From assembly GCA_000507305.1 (NCBI GenBank), contig DF239629.1:1-64000 (forward strand): a DNA stretch of 64,000 nt. The letters run 5' to 3'. How positions within the stretch are numbered: the stretch's first letter is position 1; each line of letters opens with the position of its first letter. The DNA is from Breviolum minutum Mf 1.05b.01. Lineage: Eukaryota > Sar > Dinophyceae > Suessiales > Symbiodiniaceae. Position numbers and translations under genes: made by a program. The notes under the pieces were generated by a model. It saw only the letters and a program-made list of their open reading frames with translations. It did not search any database and was not told the DNA's origin. Below, in pieces: positions 9,490-19,648 of this stretch.

Positions 9490-10329
9490 CTAAAGATGTA
9501 GCCTTTGCAGGCTAAAGAGGAAAGTTGAGAGCCTTTGCAGGCTAAGGATTCTTTTTGCCATGTTTGGCTTTTTTCTTTTTGTTTTTTTCTCACCAACTTT
9601 CTGCCATTCTTCTTCTTCTTCACTTTCCTCTGTGTCCCCAGTGGGAAGAGATCCATTAGCCTTTGCAGGCTCAACTTGGGCAGCCCCTGCAGGCTGAGTT
9701 GTGGTAGCCTCTGCAGGCTGAGCTGTGGTAGTTTGTGCAGGCTTAGCCTTTTCAGGCTCTTCCTTCACTGGTGTTTCATTGCATTGCTGATTCAAGGTAC
9801 CAGTGCGAGCTTTTGCCACCTCAATGGCATGCTGCAATTCCTTGTTCACTTGTTCAGCTTTTGCAAGCTCATCCTCCTCTTCATCTTCTTCATCACCATC
9901 TCCTGGACCAAGAAGCTCATGCAGGCGAGCTTTGACTTGGCTGACCTCCCATTCCACCTCACTGGTGGAATAACGGTTTGAAAACCTCAGCTCCTTCAAT
10001 CTTTTTTGAAGGGCTTTGGCTTCAGCCTTTTCAGGCTCAGGGAGGTCATTTACAGCCTTTCCAGGCTTCAAGCTGCTTGGTACTTCCAGGCCAGCAGCTT
10101 GCAAGGCCCTTCTTGCTGTCCTTTTGCTCCTTGCTCCTTGGCCCCTGTACATGTGCTGATATGCATCAGCCTTAGAGACAGCCTTTGCAGGCTCATGGGG
10201 CCTCTTGTCAGGTGGCCTGGAGTGAGACCTCCTGGCCTTGGAAGGAGCCCTTGACCAAGGGTAGCCTTGTGCAGGGTGACTGCTGCTGCTGCTCTGCCCA
10301 TAGCCTTGTGCAGGCTCAATCCTCCTCAC
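9490..10329 (-). CDS. Element ORF 2: PAKA-repeat charged protein
   Basis: 279 codons from a GTG. The frame stays open upstream to about 10390 (PEDWNAWQPERGY...), where it meets ORF 1 in another frame, so the true N-terminus is probably in ORF 1. Contains RRALQAAGLEVPSSLKPGKA, then KALQKRLKELRFSNRYS, an acidic stretch (DGDEEDEEEDELAKAE) and a lysine-rich end. Many hairpins are in frame and give EPAKA, EPEKA, KPGKA, LAKA and QPAEA. The last ~20 codons (SLQRL twice) are hairpin sequence read in another frame and are probably not native. Function unknown. Confidence 0.45.
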   Translation of the reverse strand: MRRIEPAQGYGQSSSSSHPAQGYPWSRAPSKARRSHSRPPDKRPHEPAKAVSKADAYQHMYRGQGARSKRTARRALQAAGLEVPSSLKPGKAVNDLPEPEKAEAKALQKRLKELRFSNRYSTSEVEWEVSQVKARLHELLGPGDGDEEDEEEDELAKAEQVNKELQHAIEVAKARTGTLNQQCNETPVKEEPEKAKPAQTTTAQPAEATTTQPAGAAQVEPAKANGSLPTGDTEESEEEEEWQKVGEKKTKRKKPNMAKRILSLQRLSTFLFSLQRLHL

Positions 10330-10865
10330 ATAGCCTCTTTCAGGCTGCCAAGCATTCCAGTCTTCGGGGTGCCTGCATTGTGGGGTGGTTCATACTGATA
10401 CCACCACAGAGGCTCATCCCAGCTCACCCTCCAGCAGTTTCCTGCTAAATGCTCGGAGGACTGCTGCCACACATACTTGGCAGCGTCAGTGTTGCGATCA
10501 AAGATTTCTTCAATCTCATCCTCCTCCTCCTCAGTTAGACCTCTGCCATACCCATCAGGGCTGCAGAGCCAGTATTTGTTTTCCCAGACTCTGCATCGCC
10601 ACCAAGGAAGTGGAGGTCTAGCCTTTGCAGGCTGCATGCAGAGTCCAAGAAACAAGGTAGCCTTTGCAGGCTGAAAGAGGCTAGCCTTTGCAGGCTCAAA
10701 GCACAGCAGCAAAACCAGGAGCACCATCGACAGCATGGTAAGGACCTGGTTAACCAAAAAACCTGTTAAGTAACATGCGACATGTGACACCATGCTGTTA
10801 TGTTGTGACATGTTGTGTGTTTGTTTGTGTGTGAGTGTGTGTGTGTGTGTGACTGTGTGTGTCAT
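10326..10865 (-). CDS. Element ORF 1: Trp-rich protein, frameshifted into ORF 2
   Basis: 179 codons, but the first ~25 (MTHTVTHTHTLTH...) are a TG microsatellite. The likely coding part starts near three hairpin-encoded PAKA units and runs through WWRCRVWENKYWLCSPDGYG, EEEEDEIEEIFDRN, YVWQQSSEHLAGNCWR and WDEPLWWYQYEPPHN. The frame is then lost. A different frame (PEDWNAWQPERGY) continues the same protein style into ORF 2, which points to a 1- or 2-base indel near 10370-10390. Product unknown. Confidence 0.45.
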   Translation of the reverse strand: MTHTVTHTHTLTHKQTHNMSQHNSMVSHVACYLTGFLVNQVLTMLSMVLLVLLLCFEPAKASLFQPAKATLFLGLCMQPAKARPPLPWWRCRVWENKYWLCSPDGYGRGLTEEEEDEIEEIFDRNTDAAKYVWQQSSEHLAGNCWRVSWDEPLWWYQYEPPHNAGTPKTGMLGSLKEAM

Positions 10866-10877
10866 GTGTGTGTGTGA
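10813..10877. repeat. (TG)n microsatellite
   Basis: Interrupted GTGTGT tract of about 65 bp at the upstream edge of element ORF 1. Confidence 0.9.
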
Positions 10878-11007
10878 ACCACAAGCTCAAGCTACCTATG
10901 AGCCAAAAAAACAGTCACATACAACTGTCAAACTAGGTTTTCTTACTTGTGTACCACCCCCTGGTCTTCCTCAGCGACATTTTTTTCTGAGAATGCAGTA
11001 TCTAAGA

Positions 11008-11236
11008 AGCCTTTGCAGGCTAATGGGCAAACATGGTTAGCAATTTCTTGCTAATTCCAAGCTTCCCATGAAAAAAGGACAAGAAAGTTGCAGCCTTTGC
11101 AGGCTAATGGGCAAACATGGGTAGCAATTTCTTGCTAATTCTATGATTCCCTTGAAAAAAGGACAAGAAAGTTGCAGCCTTTGCAGGCTAATGATTCCCA
11201 TGAAAAAGGACAAGAAAGTTGCAGCCTTTGCAGGCT
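11008..11236. repeat. Tandem repeat carrying four hairpins
   Basis: Three units of CCATGAAAAAAGGACAAGAAAG-TTGC followed by a GCAA hairpin (hairpins at 11008, 11092, 11176 and 11223). The spacing is 84 bp twice, then 47 bp because the last unit is truncated. Here the hairpin is clearly copied as part of a larger unit. Confidence 0.8.
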
Positions 11237-11304
11237 TATGGGCAAACGCAACTGACATGGCACTGTTTAACTACCTTGAACCAAAACATCTTCAATTTTA
11301 CATG

Positions 11305-11666
11305 TTTTCTGGAAGCCAAAAAAACAAGCTTCTTGGATTTCAAAAAGTAGCTTCTTGGAGAGTTCAAGAAGCTTGTTTTTTTGGCTTCCAGAATTGGCTT
11401 CTTGGGCTTCCAAGAAGCCAATTTTCAAGAAGCTGCTTCTTGAGCCAAGAAGCTGCTTCTTGGCCCAAGAANCGGCTTCCAAGAAGCCAATTTTCAAGAA
11501 GCTGCTTCTTGAGCCAAGAAGCTGCTTCTTGGACCAAGAAGCCTAAAAATTAAGCTTCTAGAACATCAAAAATGGGCCAAGAAGCTAAAAAAAGTGGCTG
11601 GCAGCCAAAAAACAAGCTTCTAGAGGTGGCTTCTTGGCTCAAGAAGCTGAGTCTTGAGCAAGAAGC
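11305..11666. repeat. Right subterminal AAGAAGC/GCTTCTT cluster
   Basis: More than 15 copies of AAGAAGC/GCTTCTT in both orientations, with an internal ~60-bp duplication (GGCTTCCAAGAAGCCAATTT...AAGCTGCTTCTTGAGCC twice). One N at 11472. It mirrors the left subterminal region. Confidence 0.8.
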
Positions 11667-11696
11667 TAGAAAATGAAGCTTCTTGGAGTCTCAGGG
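11667..11696 (-). repeat. Right terminal inverted repeat
   Basis: Ends ...AGCTTCTTGGAGTCTCAGGG, the reverse complement of the left end. CTT follows directly, as it precedes the left end. Confidence 0.85.
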
Positions 11697-11810
11697 CTTG
11701 ATGACCTGGTGACTTGCTCGGACATTATTGTACCTCCTTGGGACTATGAAGATGATGCAGCTACACGTTATCGAAATTACTTGCGACTTAGACGACGACG
11801 GTTAGCATAG
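11697..11810 (+). CDS. LINE-like ORF, terminal fragment (downstream part)
   Basis: Open from the element edge to TAG at 11808-11810: LDDLVTCSDIIVPPWDYEDD then ATRYRNYLRLRRRRLA. The PPW.YE.DA..RY pattern and the basic tail suit the extreme C-terminus of the LINE-like ORF cut at 5150. The two parts lie on the same strand on either side of the insertion. They do not join in frame if one CTT is kept (one base off). Confidence 0.5.
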   Translation, partial: LDDLVTCSDIIVPPWDYEDDAATRYRNYLRLRRRRLA

Positions 11811-12001
11811 ATTTGTATAGTTTCGAATCCCTCTATGCTTTAGTCTTTTTGTAAGATATGCCGTTTGTGATCAACTTCACATGGCCAATTTATGTATCTT
11901 GTTTGACCTCTGATACTCTATCCATTGGTCTGCTAGGTGTCATGATCCCACCACCTGAGTCCGGGACATGTTTCACTACGAGATTATTCGTGCGCATTGT
12001 G

Positions 12002-12134
12002 AGGTCTAAACTCCCATTATTTCCATATAAAGGGGGATGGTCATCAATCCAACAGTAGGGGTGTATATACCCATTAAAAGGATTTCTACTAAATGTGGGG
12101 ATGACCATCCCCAATATAGGGAGTTTAGACCCTG
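12002..12134. repeat. Family-7 inverted-repeat element
   Basis: TCTAAACTCCCATTAT near 12005 pairs with ATATAGGGAGTTTAGA near 12116-12131. GGGGATGGTCATC near the left pairs with GATGACCATCCCC near the right. A related copy is at 44061-44153. Confidence 0.65.
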
Positions 12135-12870
12135 GCACATATGGACATCTTATCATGTTGATCATTCCAAGCAAGGTTTTTGTTTTGTATCAGCCTGTTG
12201 TTTGAAATGAATCCGTTCAGGTTCCACTGCTATGATCCCTTTTGAACGTTGATATCACATGATGCATTCACATTTTTTCGTTCAAGTTAAATATCCTTTA
12301 CCTATAACTATATAGATGTATGTCAATATAGAAGATACTACTTCCAAGTTGGATATACCTACCCCTACCATGTAATACTGTTGTGAATATTCCTTGTTTC
12401 TTCGCACTGTTTTCGCACCGTTAGATCGGTTGTCACACGAGGTGTGTGAACTTGGAACTGGGTATTCAGCAGTTCAAAGGTGAAGTACCTTCACAACTAC
12501 AGGTGCCGTTGAGACATTTCCGTGGCAAAACCACCGTAGGTGAAATGTGCTATGTGTGTCAAGTTGGTGGTTAGGAAAGTTGGACATTTTTGAAGCAAGC
12601 AAACGCAAAAACCGATCTGAAAATGGAAGAAAGATGAAATATATAGAATGAATGAGGTTGAGTTGATCAAGATGAACCAACGTTTTAAATCATAAGCCAT
12701 TATGTGTAGGACATGAAATACATACTGATGGGTTTTGGAGAGACAAGGCACTGCCAAACTGTCGATGTTGGAGGTTGAGGTTGAGACCATTCCAGCTTGA
12801 TGACGTCCTCATAGGGCAAACGACATTTAAGGCAAATTTTGGCAGCTTCAACAAGTAAATCTTAGCAAGG

Positions 12871-12968
12871 GGAAGTACTATTGACCTTGAAGAAAAAACC
12901 CTAGTGAAATGTTTGCTAAAGTTAAGATCCTTCCGAGCGAATGACGTTTCTGCAATCACACGCACTTG
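12871..12968 (+). CDS. Candidate exon, product unknown
   Basis: Plus-strand open segment STIDLEEKTLVKCLLKLRSF followed by RANDVSAITRT, an amphipathic-helix-like stretch. The minus strand is also open over 137 codons here, so the coding strand is uncertain. I prefer plus because all assignable exons in the window are plus. Confidence 0.25.
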
Positions 12969-14693
12969 ATCACAGAATCCAGGGGGTTCATTTAAAGTAA
13001 GGTCTTGAACAAAGTAAGGTAGTTTACTGTGTATCCCCTCAGCAAGTGAAGATTTGGTTGGGATCCCCGATCCTAAGCCCCAAAAAAGTCGCAATTTCTT
13101 CAAGTGGCCATGGGCAGTTCGCAGGTAGAAATGGTTACTCTGAAAGAAGAGTTGGAGCCTTATGGTAGCTGAAAATGGCTGGAAACCGATGATATAACGA
13201 CTCTATAGACTTTTAATGAATCTGTTTGTTGACAGCTGTGAAGTGTGAAGGTTGGTCAGTTGCCGTTATCCACTGTAGTAAAGCTGTTGTTTCCCTTAGC
13301 TCAAACCACCTGATGGCCTGAACGACTTGAGATTCCCGATACTGTTCATGTTTGGGTGAACCCATGGTTGTTTGAAAGTTGGGGTCCCAAGAGAACATCT
13401 ATGGCTTTACGTTTATTTACACCCCCTTAAATTCAAAATGCGGGAAGTTAGTTCTGGGAGACTTTTTTCAAGCATGTGTTTCAGCTTTTAGCCATTGAAC
13501 TTTGGGATTGTATGGTGTATTAGTTTAGTTGGAGGATATCAGAAAGAATCATTTACCAGCTTTAAGTACCAGAACTTAGTAGGCGAAGCACATGTTTATA
13601 GAATCCCTGAAATCACTGTGATTTGTTTGCAGATGCCATCACCGTTTTCGATATTGTATGGATACACAACATGGAACTAACTCTCCGGTGAATCTGTACG
13701 ATTTTGGTAACTACAATGACGGTCGGTTCCACAAATGCAGGGACTGAACTGGAGAATCCATGGTTTTAGGCATTTTCGGGAAATGGTTTGATTTCAGGTC
13801 GGATGGTGGTTTGGCGACCGACTCATGGTTTACAATATATAGTGACGCATGATTCTTGTAAGGGGTGTCAGGATCTATTAATTTTTTGGTTGAAGAACCA
13901 ACGATGGTAGATTTTTTCAATGTTTCGAAACTGCTTGAAGTCTGAGCCAATGTAGAAATTGAAGCACTTTTCTGCAATCTAGAGAATATATTGACCCAGA
14001 TCCAAAACTCGCTCCACTCCAGGAATCAATATTTCAGGGTTTGATTTGGATACTTGGCAGCGTCACAAATATTTGCATGATACTGATACAAATTCGAATG
14101 GCTCCCATTATTCGTAGATTTTAATTTGGATGAGATTCTTGGAAACTTTCCCCAGTTATTTGCGAACCACTGGGCCTGCAAGATATGAGGATGGCTTCCC
14201 TGTTGGACGAATTCAAACGTGAGCAACGACATAGTCTGACACAGGAGAAGGGCAGGGTGGGGGACATGTTGTCCATATCCCACACAGACACACCTCAGAA
14301 TCGGCAATCCCCAGAAGCCCAATATGAAAGGGAGTCCCTGTTAGTGCCTCTTCCGTAGTCAAAATATAGGGGCCTTTATTTCGACAATGAGGATCTGTAG
14401 ATGTTGGTGGATTTCGAATTGGTATGCAATCTCCAACTATAGGAACTGCTGTTCAAGAATCCTTGCATTCTAAGCAATACTTGATGCTGAAACTGTGACC
14501 ACAACGCACTTTGAACATTTTGGAACGATTTGATTGAAGAAACCCCATCAGAACTCCCCAAGCGATTCCATCATCGCAATTCTTGAAGCATGAAACTGAA
14601 AAATAACTATACATCTGATGTTGAACTGTGAAATATCCTCTTCTATTGAAGGGTGCATTATTTGTGTTCGCTTTTAAATGTCCGGAGGTTGTT

Positions 14694-14805
14694 ATGGGGG
14701 TTTCCAAAAATAGTGGTACCTCAAAATGGATGGTTTATAATAGAAATCCCTATTAAAAATGGATGATTTGGGGGGAAAGCCCCGCTATTTTCGGAAACCC
14801 CCTTA
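14694..14805. repeat. Family-3 inverted-repeat element
   Basis: GGGGGTTTCCAAAAATAGTGG on the left pairs with CCGCTATTTTCGGAAACCCCC on the right, leaving an internal AATGGATG motif. A second copy is at 17056-17152. Confidence 0.75.
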
Positions 14806-16227
14806 TACCTGTAAACATCATGCTGTATAGGTCCTTTTTCGGATGGATCCCTTCAACTGATGTGATCCGAGGAGGAGAGTTTTGCACATCGACTGGAGGA
14901 GGTCACTGGATGTACCCGGGACCCTGAAACGAATCCAGCGAGTTTTCCCCTGAAAATCAATGGTACCCATACGATCCATGGGACTGATATAATTTACCTA
15001 TATGTGGTTGATTTTTATGATAAATGTAGGTAAATAATGGTACCATACATGAATCCTATGGGTAATGTTGGAAGATGACATGTCCTTTTTGGGGTACCCT
15101 ATTTTCACAGGCTATTATGTTAGTTTACCGGAGTGTAATGCTCCCAATTGGGAAATTCTACTACCAGGTGGCAGTGGATCCAAGGTATGTTTGAAGATGA
15201 CTTTCCCTTCTTCCAGGTGAGATATGCTAGTTAGTTACTATTTCCCCAGAAGGTAGAACATCTTTCTTATGAAGATGGGTTTTCTCCAGGTTCTTTACTC
15301 CAACCAATATATTTGGGACTTGGGTATTGGAGTATGTTTTCTTTCAAAAGCCATCGTGATTTGTCCTGAAAACAGAAAAAACATAGCCTTGAAAAACATG
15401 GCTTTGCCATGAAAGTGTTTTAAAGTTTCTTTTTCGACAAATCCCGGGATTTAGGATCTTATTTTTTATTTATTTTTGTCGGCTTCCAGGGCCAAATGGG
15501 TCACCAACCGATCCGATGTTCATTTCAAATGGTGTGATGGTGTACCGCCTCGGTAACGCCGTTGGTAGATTGGGCACGGTATGGCCCGAGAGCCAACATA
15601 ACCCTCAAAAAAAGACATCAATAAAGTGACAACCATGAAGCAGAACGAAAAATTGGTGGTTGTAGTGATGACTTTTGTGATTTATGAGTAGACAATTTGA
15701 CCCTGAAAGTAACATTACACCTGCAAACGGATGGTTTGAAGACGAGTCTTTTTTTGGGATGGCATAATCTTTCAGGTGCGAGCTGTTAGTTCCAGGGAGG
15801 GTAATCTATCCCATGCTGTTTACTCAGACAGATGCAGAGGTGGTACACCTGGGGTGTTGTTTTGGCTAGCTGCCTGCCGCCCCACTTGAAATATCTTGCC
15901 TCCCAGGAGATTGATGAGTTGATATTCTACTGGTGATAAATAGTTGATTACTGATTACAAGAGATGTCTCAATCAATGCGGTATGAAAGCCTTCGTGAAT
16001 TTCTTTAGTTACGAGGTGCAGATAAGGATTTGTTGTTTCAAACAGGAAATTGAATGTTCATTCCTGTGTGATGAGCTTCACGATCCACTGTCACAGTGGG
16101 TGGAAACGCCCGATCTGTCATAGAAGTACTGCATTGGATCCAGCTGGATACATTGGGTGCTTGCCTGATCCAATGTGTCCAATGTTTCAATCAAAAAGAC
16201 TGGTATTCTATGTAATCAATTTGTGTG
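14806..16227. other. No supported gene
   Basis: AT-biased sequence with a diverged family-1-like element around 15070-15150 and a half element (TTTCAGGTGCGAGCTGTTAGTT) near 15772. I see no convincing exon. Confidence 0.5.
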
Positions 16228-16333
16228 CACCCTGGAAGATTAACATGGAACCTACAAATCACCCATTTAGAAAGGAAACTGATCTTCCAAACCTCCAGGG
16301 AATTATGTTCCAGCCGTTAATCTTCAGGAGTGT
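16228..16333 (+). repeat. Family-6 inverted-repeat element
   Basis: Left CCCTGGAAGATTAACATGGA and right CCGTTAATCTTCAGGAGTG are imperfect inverted repeats. The element lies inverted at 51212-51318, with matching interior (GGAACATAAT..GGAGGTTTGGAAGA). Confidence 0.7.
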
Positions 16334-16377
16334 ATTGCTTTGGGATCCTTAAAATCACTTCCTTTTTTGTATGTACA

Positions 16378-16456
16378 GCTCTTGGTTTCGTCAGGGTGGA
16401 CTCAATGTTGACAGCGAGATGCACAAGGCCATCGCCAGTCGAATTTGCCAAGTTTT
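16378..16456 (+). CDS. Candidate exon, product unknown
   Basis: Follows acceptor ttgtatgtacag and ends at a GTATGA donor. Reads SWFRQGGLNVDSEMHKAIAS then RICQVL. Both splice sites look usable. No family recognised. Confidence 0.3.
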
Positions 16457-17055
16457 GCGTATGATTTTGTTTGAATCGGGGCAGTTGCATGGCTAATTAA
16501 TCTAAATATATCTCAGGTTAGCTGTTTTTCATGGTAAAAAAAACGAAAAACGATGTGGCTCCCATAGAAAATGATGGGTGGGTTTTGCAGAACGAATTAA
16601 GAAGACCAGTGATAAGTGCTGCTTTAAGGCACTGAGATTGACATATGACTTCGTAGTGGTGACAAGACAGCGAAGCAAACCACTGCTCTTGGGGTAACGA
16701 TTTCAATCTTTGGATCTTGTCATTTTGATCATTTTGCCTAAAAGATCCTAGCGAAATCCTGAATACATCCTACAAAGATTCAAATGTATCATTTGAAGGA
16801 ATCCAAAGAAACCTGAATTTTCATTTATTCATCTAGCAAAATCCAGAAAAAAAATCCCAACCCCAAAACTCTCCGTTTCTTTGATGCGTTCCCGTTCCAG
16901 GAACTGGCACGTATTGAACGACGGGGTGAAGTGGGGGGAACTGGATGGACGGGAAGGGGTGGGTTTTCACCTGGGAATGATCACTCCTTAGACAGCCAAG
17001 GCCACCTGCTCCATGGAAGATGTTTTGGGTATATTTTTTGGGGGGGTCGAAATGG

Positions 17056-17152
17056 ATGTTTCCGAAAATAGTGGTACCCCGAAATCATCCATTTTGATAG
17101 GGTTTTCCATTTGAACCATCCATTTTGGGGTACCACTATTTTTGGAAACACC
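17056..17152. repeat. Family-3 inverted-repeat element
   Basis: TGTTTCCGAAAATAGTGGTA on the left and TACCACTATTTTTGGAAACA on the right, almost perfect. Same family as 14694-14805. Confidence 0.8.
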
Positions 17153-17912
17153 TAAATATCTTCCTGCAGCAGGTGGCCTTGGATGTTTGTTCTGACCATG
17201 TTACATTTGTTTCGGCAGGATCCGAGGAGTCATAATTTGACCTTGGGGATCCGGGATTTCAAGGATCTTTACTTCCTACTGGGATTCCTACTGTTACTGG
17301 GTGGGGGGGTGCATCCCAATGTGTATACTGTAAATATATGTTTCAGGGACGGGGATCGAAGTAACAACTTGGCAAAGTTCAATAAACAAAGTTTGTTGGT
17401 CCAAAGGTTCTAATTACTTCGTCTTGTTTGCCCGGACTGTGTCTAAGACCGTTCTGGCGGGTATCCCAGATGCGCTGGCTTAAGAGACATTCAAATGAAT
17501 TTACTTGCATATGCTGCGCTGTAAAACTGCTGCGCCAAGAGAGTATAGCTGCTTGGCATTTTGTACCATCCTACACTGCTGAGCAAATGTGGTCAAGCCA
17601 CCCAAATCCTTCGTGCCACATTTGCCTAACGAAGCAGTGGTGGTGTAGGAGAGGGGGAATCCCTAAAACTCTCAATTCAGGTTAGTGGCATATTGCTAAG
17701 AATCCAGCGATCAGAGTGTAACATTCCTAGGACAGGAGGATGGGATTCTTGGGAGTTTCAGTGTGATTTGGCTGTTTCATGCTTGTATTTGTGTTGACCC
17801 TTACAACTTGCAACATCTAGGTAGATGCATTTGGAAGGTCTACAAATGTAACTGTATCTCTATATACATATATATATATATATATTAGGTTATGTATATG
17901 TATACACTTCAG

Positions 17913-18011
17913 ATGGTCGCACAAATTTCGAGTGAACATCGATCTCAAGTCTCAAATTCCAAGGCCCTTCAAGAGTTGATCGACCAGTTGGGGATTCTCA
18001 GCGGATCCCTA
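17913..18011 (+). CDS. Candidate exon, product unknown
   Basis: Acceptor atacacttcag, then MVAQISSEHRSQVSNSKALQ and ELIDQLGILSGSL, ending at CTAG|GTGATT. Helical composition. The frame remains open a further 20 codons. Confidence 0.3.
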
Positions 18012-19648
18012 GGTGATTTAAGACAACCAGCTGAGGCACTGAGCAATTTTATCAATTTGAAATTGTGGATGTTATTTGAGTAAACAAGTGGAAGATTTCC
18101 AGCAAGGTGTTTGTGTTACAGGAGGATGATTTGTAGTGAAAAATGATTTTGTGACTAGTTGTGCCCGAAATGGTTATCAAATCAAGTTGGTGAATTACAT
18201 TTGGATTGATAGACAGTGATTGAAATTGATAGATGTTCGGACCATAGTCATTTCACAATATGACACAAGGTGACCATTGATGATAAGGGAGGCGGTCCCC
18301 TTTAATCTATAGACTCGCAGTCGTTTGATAGGTCAACCTTTGTTAGGGTAACATTGCCTCATTTTCCGCGGCAGCTGGTTGGGAAGATGTTTTGTTCTTA
18401 ACGGGTTTTCTGCAGGCTGTGACTTTGCTGGAGTGCTAATTTGAATAGGGAAAGTAATGAACTTGCTTGCAATGGCCGTTAGAGGTGGATTGTGTTCTGA
18501 GATATTACCTCCTTCCAACTGAATCATGATACCTCTGCAATGGTGAACACACATTTGGGTCACATGATCTGGAGATTGAAGATCACCAAAACACACGTAC
18601 AATGCGCAGATTCAAAGGGTGACTACAGTTTTAGGAGTGGAAAGTGACATCAAGAGTTACAGTCGCAGAGTTTGAATGCTCGATTGGAACTTTAAGAGAG
18701 TCCATGGCAAGCTATTTGTTCAGAAATAAACGTCACTGAGGTTCACGTTTGGTTCCGAAGTGGTGGAAAAACGGGTTTCTTGGATGCATCAATTTATATA
18801 TAGGAATTTCCCCGAAATTCAAAGCAGTGATGTGGAGAATAGGATCCCATGGTTTTGGGGTTTCATGTGGTTCCTGGGTGGTTCAGAAATCGCCGAATGG
18901 TTTTTTTCATCAATGGTATTTTGGGGAAACATTTTGTTTAAACAGTTCGACTATGACAAAATTTTGCGATCATCGAAGAATCCTCAAAGTCACTGGATGA
19001 AAAAATGATGCCGGAAAAAAAAGTCTCTCTGCGGCTCTTGTTTTGTTGAAAAGACTGGGGGTGGGATGGGTTGGTGAAGTTAATGGTGAAGTTGCAAGAT
19101 TCTTCAAAAGAAGTTTGTAGAATTTGGGATCATATTCGTGCCGAGCAAGAGAAATTGGTTCTATAATCGATTTTAGTTTAGATGATCCGTAAAGGTCAAA
19201 ACCTTCCTTTCCCAACAAAGGCTTGTCCCAGCCTTTGTTCACTGAGAACTGGCCAAGATGCATTGTTGTTTTTTTTGACTTGAGGTATCGTTACATCCCC
19301 AAAACTGGCTATACAACATGTGACTTCCAAAGTGTTATTTTCTAATCTTGGTTTGGGTCTCAGTTTTGCATTTTATTGATCCCATGTCGGTGGTGTCGGA
19401 TCAGTTTCCGACCGGATTTTCAAGAGACAGTGTTGTGATGAGCATCCATCAGCATACAGGAACATCATGGAGGTAACATCTGAGAGTAACATGTTTTTTG
19501 TATCTAAAGATTTGTAGATCATAACTTAGTGGTGCTATCAAAGCTTTATTATATGTTTCTTCCCTACTGGGTTCAATGATCCAACTTGACCCAGATTTTT
19601 CAAACTTGGTTGAAAGCATCAACCGATGTTTCATCAATGATAGAGGCT

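Larger units (their letters stand above)
5473..11236 (-). repeat. ~42 dispersed 14-16-nt hairpins, AGCYU-GNRA-ARGCU
   Basis: Starts, plus-strand coordinates: 5473, 5605 (one stem base short), 5635, 5666, 5703, 5994, 6119, 6232, 6706, 6748, 6803, 7023, 7188, 7348, 7475, 7565, 7799, 7845, 7980, 8022, 9413, 9454, 9500, 9530, 9658, 9682, 9706, 9745, 9856, 10024, 10054, 10180, 10302, 10332, 10620, 10659, 10683, 11008, 11092, 11176, 11223. Commonest plus form AGCCTTTGCAGGCT. On the minus strand, the strand of the ORFs, the stem is AGCCU/AGGCU or AGCUU/AAGCU, so position 4 and its partner change together. Four-base loops are GCAA (most), GAAA, GGAA or GTGA, all GNRA; two are GCAG. Five-base loops GGACA, GGGGA, GTCAA, GAGAA and GCACA also start G and end A. 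All copies have the same orientation. They occur both inside ORFs and between them. I find none outside the 6.55-kb element. Confidence 0.9.
5151..11696 (-). mobile_element. 6.55-kb TIR element with minus-strand ORFs and GNRA hairpins
   Basis: Both ends carry CCCTGAGACTCCAAGAAGCT in inverted orientation, extending as CATTTT after a 1-nt gap. CTT is present immediately outside each end (5148-5150 and 11697-11699), a possible 3-bp target duplication. Inside each end lie dense AAGAAGC/GCTTCTT motifs in both orientations. Long TIRs, subterminal repeats and a 3-bp duplication are the layout of CACTA/EnSpm-type DNA transposons, but the terminus is CCCTGAG rather than CACTA and I see no recognisable DDE transposase. 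The interior has at least five minus-strand ORF segments, a 54-bp tandem array (8.5-9.2 kb) and about 42 short hairpins found only here. It interrupts a LINE-like ORF. Removing it with one CTT leaves the two host halves out of frame by one base, so the host was already broken or has decayed since. Confidence 0.75.

Noticed and set aside
5473..11236. CRISPR array
   Set aside because: The repeated 14-mers are too short, unevenly spaced and palindromic, and the host is a eukaryote.
11815..11845. tRNA-like TTCGAATCCC string
   Set aside because: No matching acceptor stem or D-arm around it. No tRNA or rRNA was convincing anywhere.
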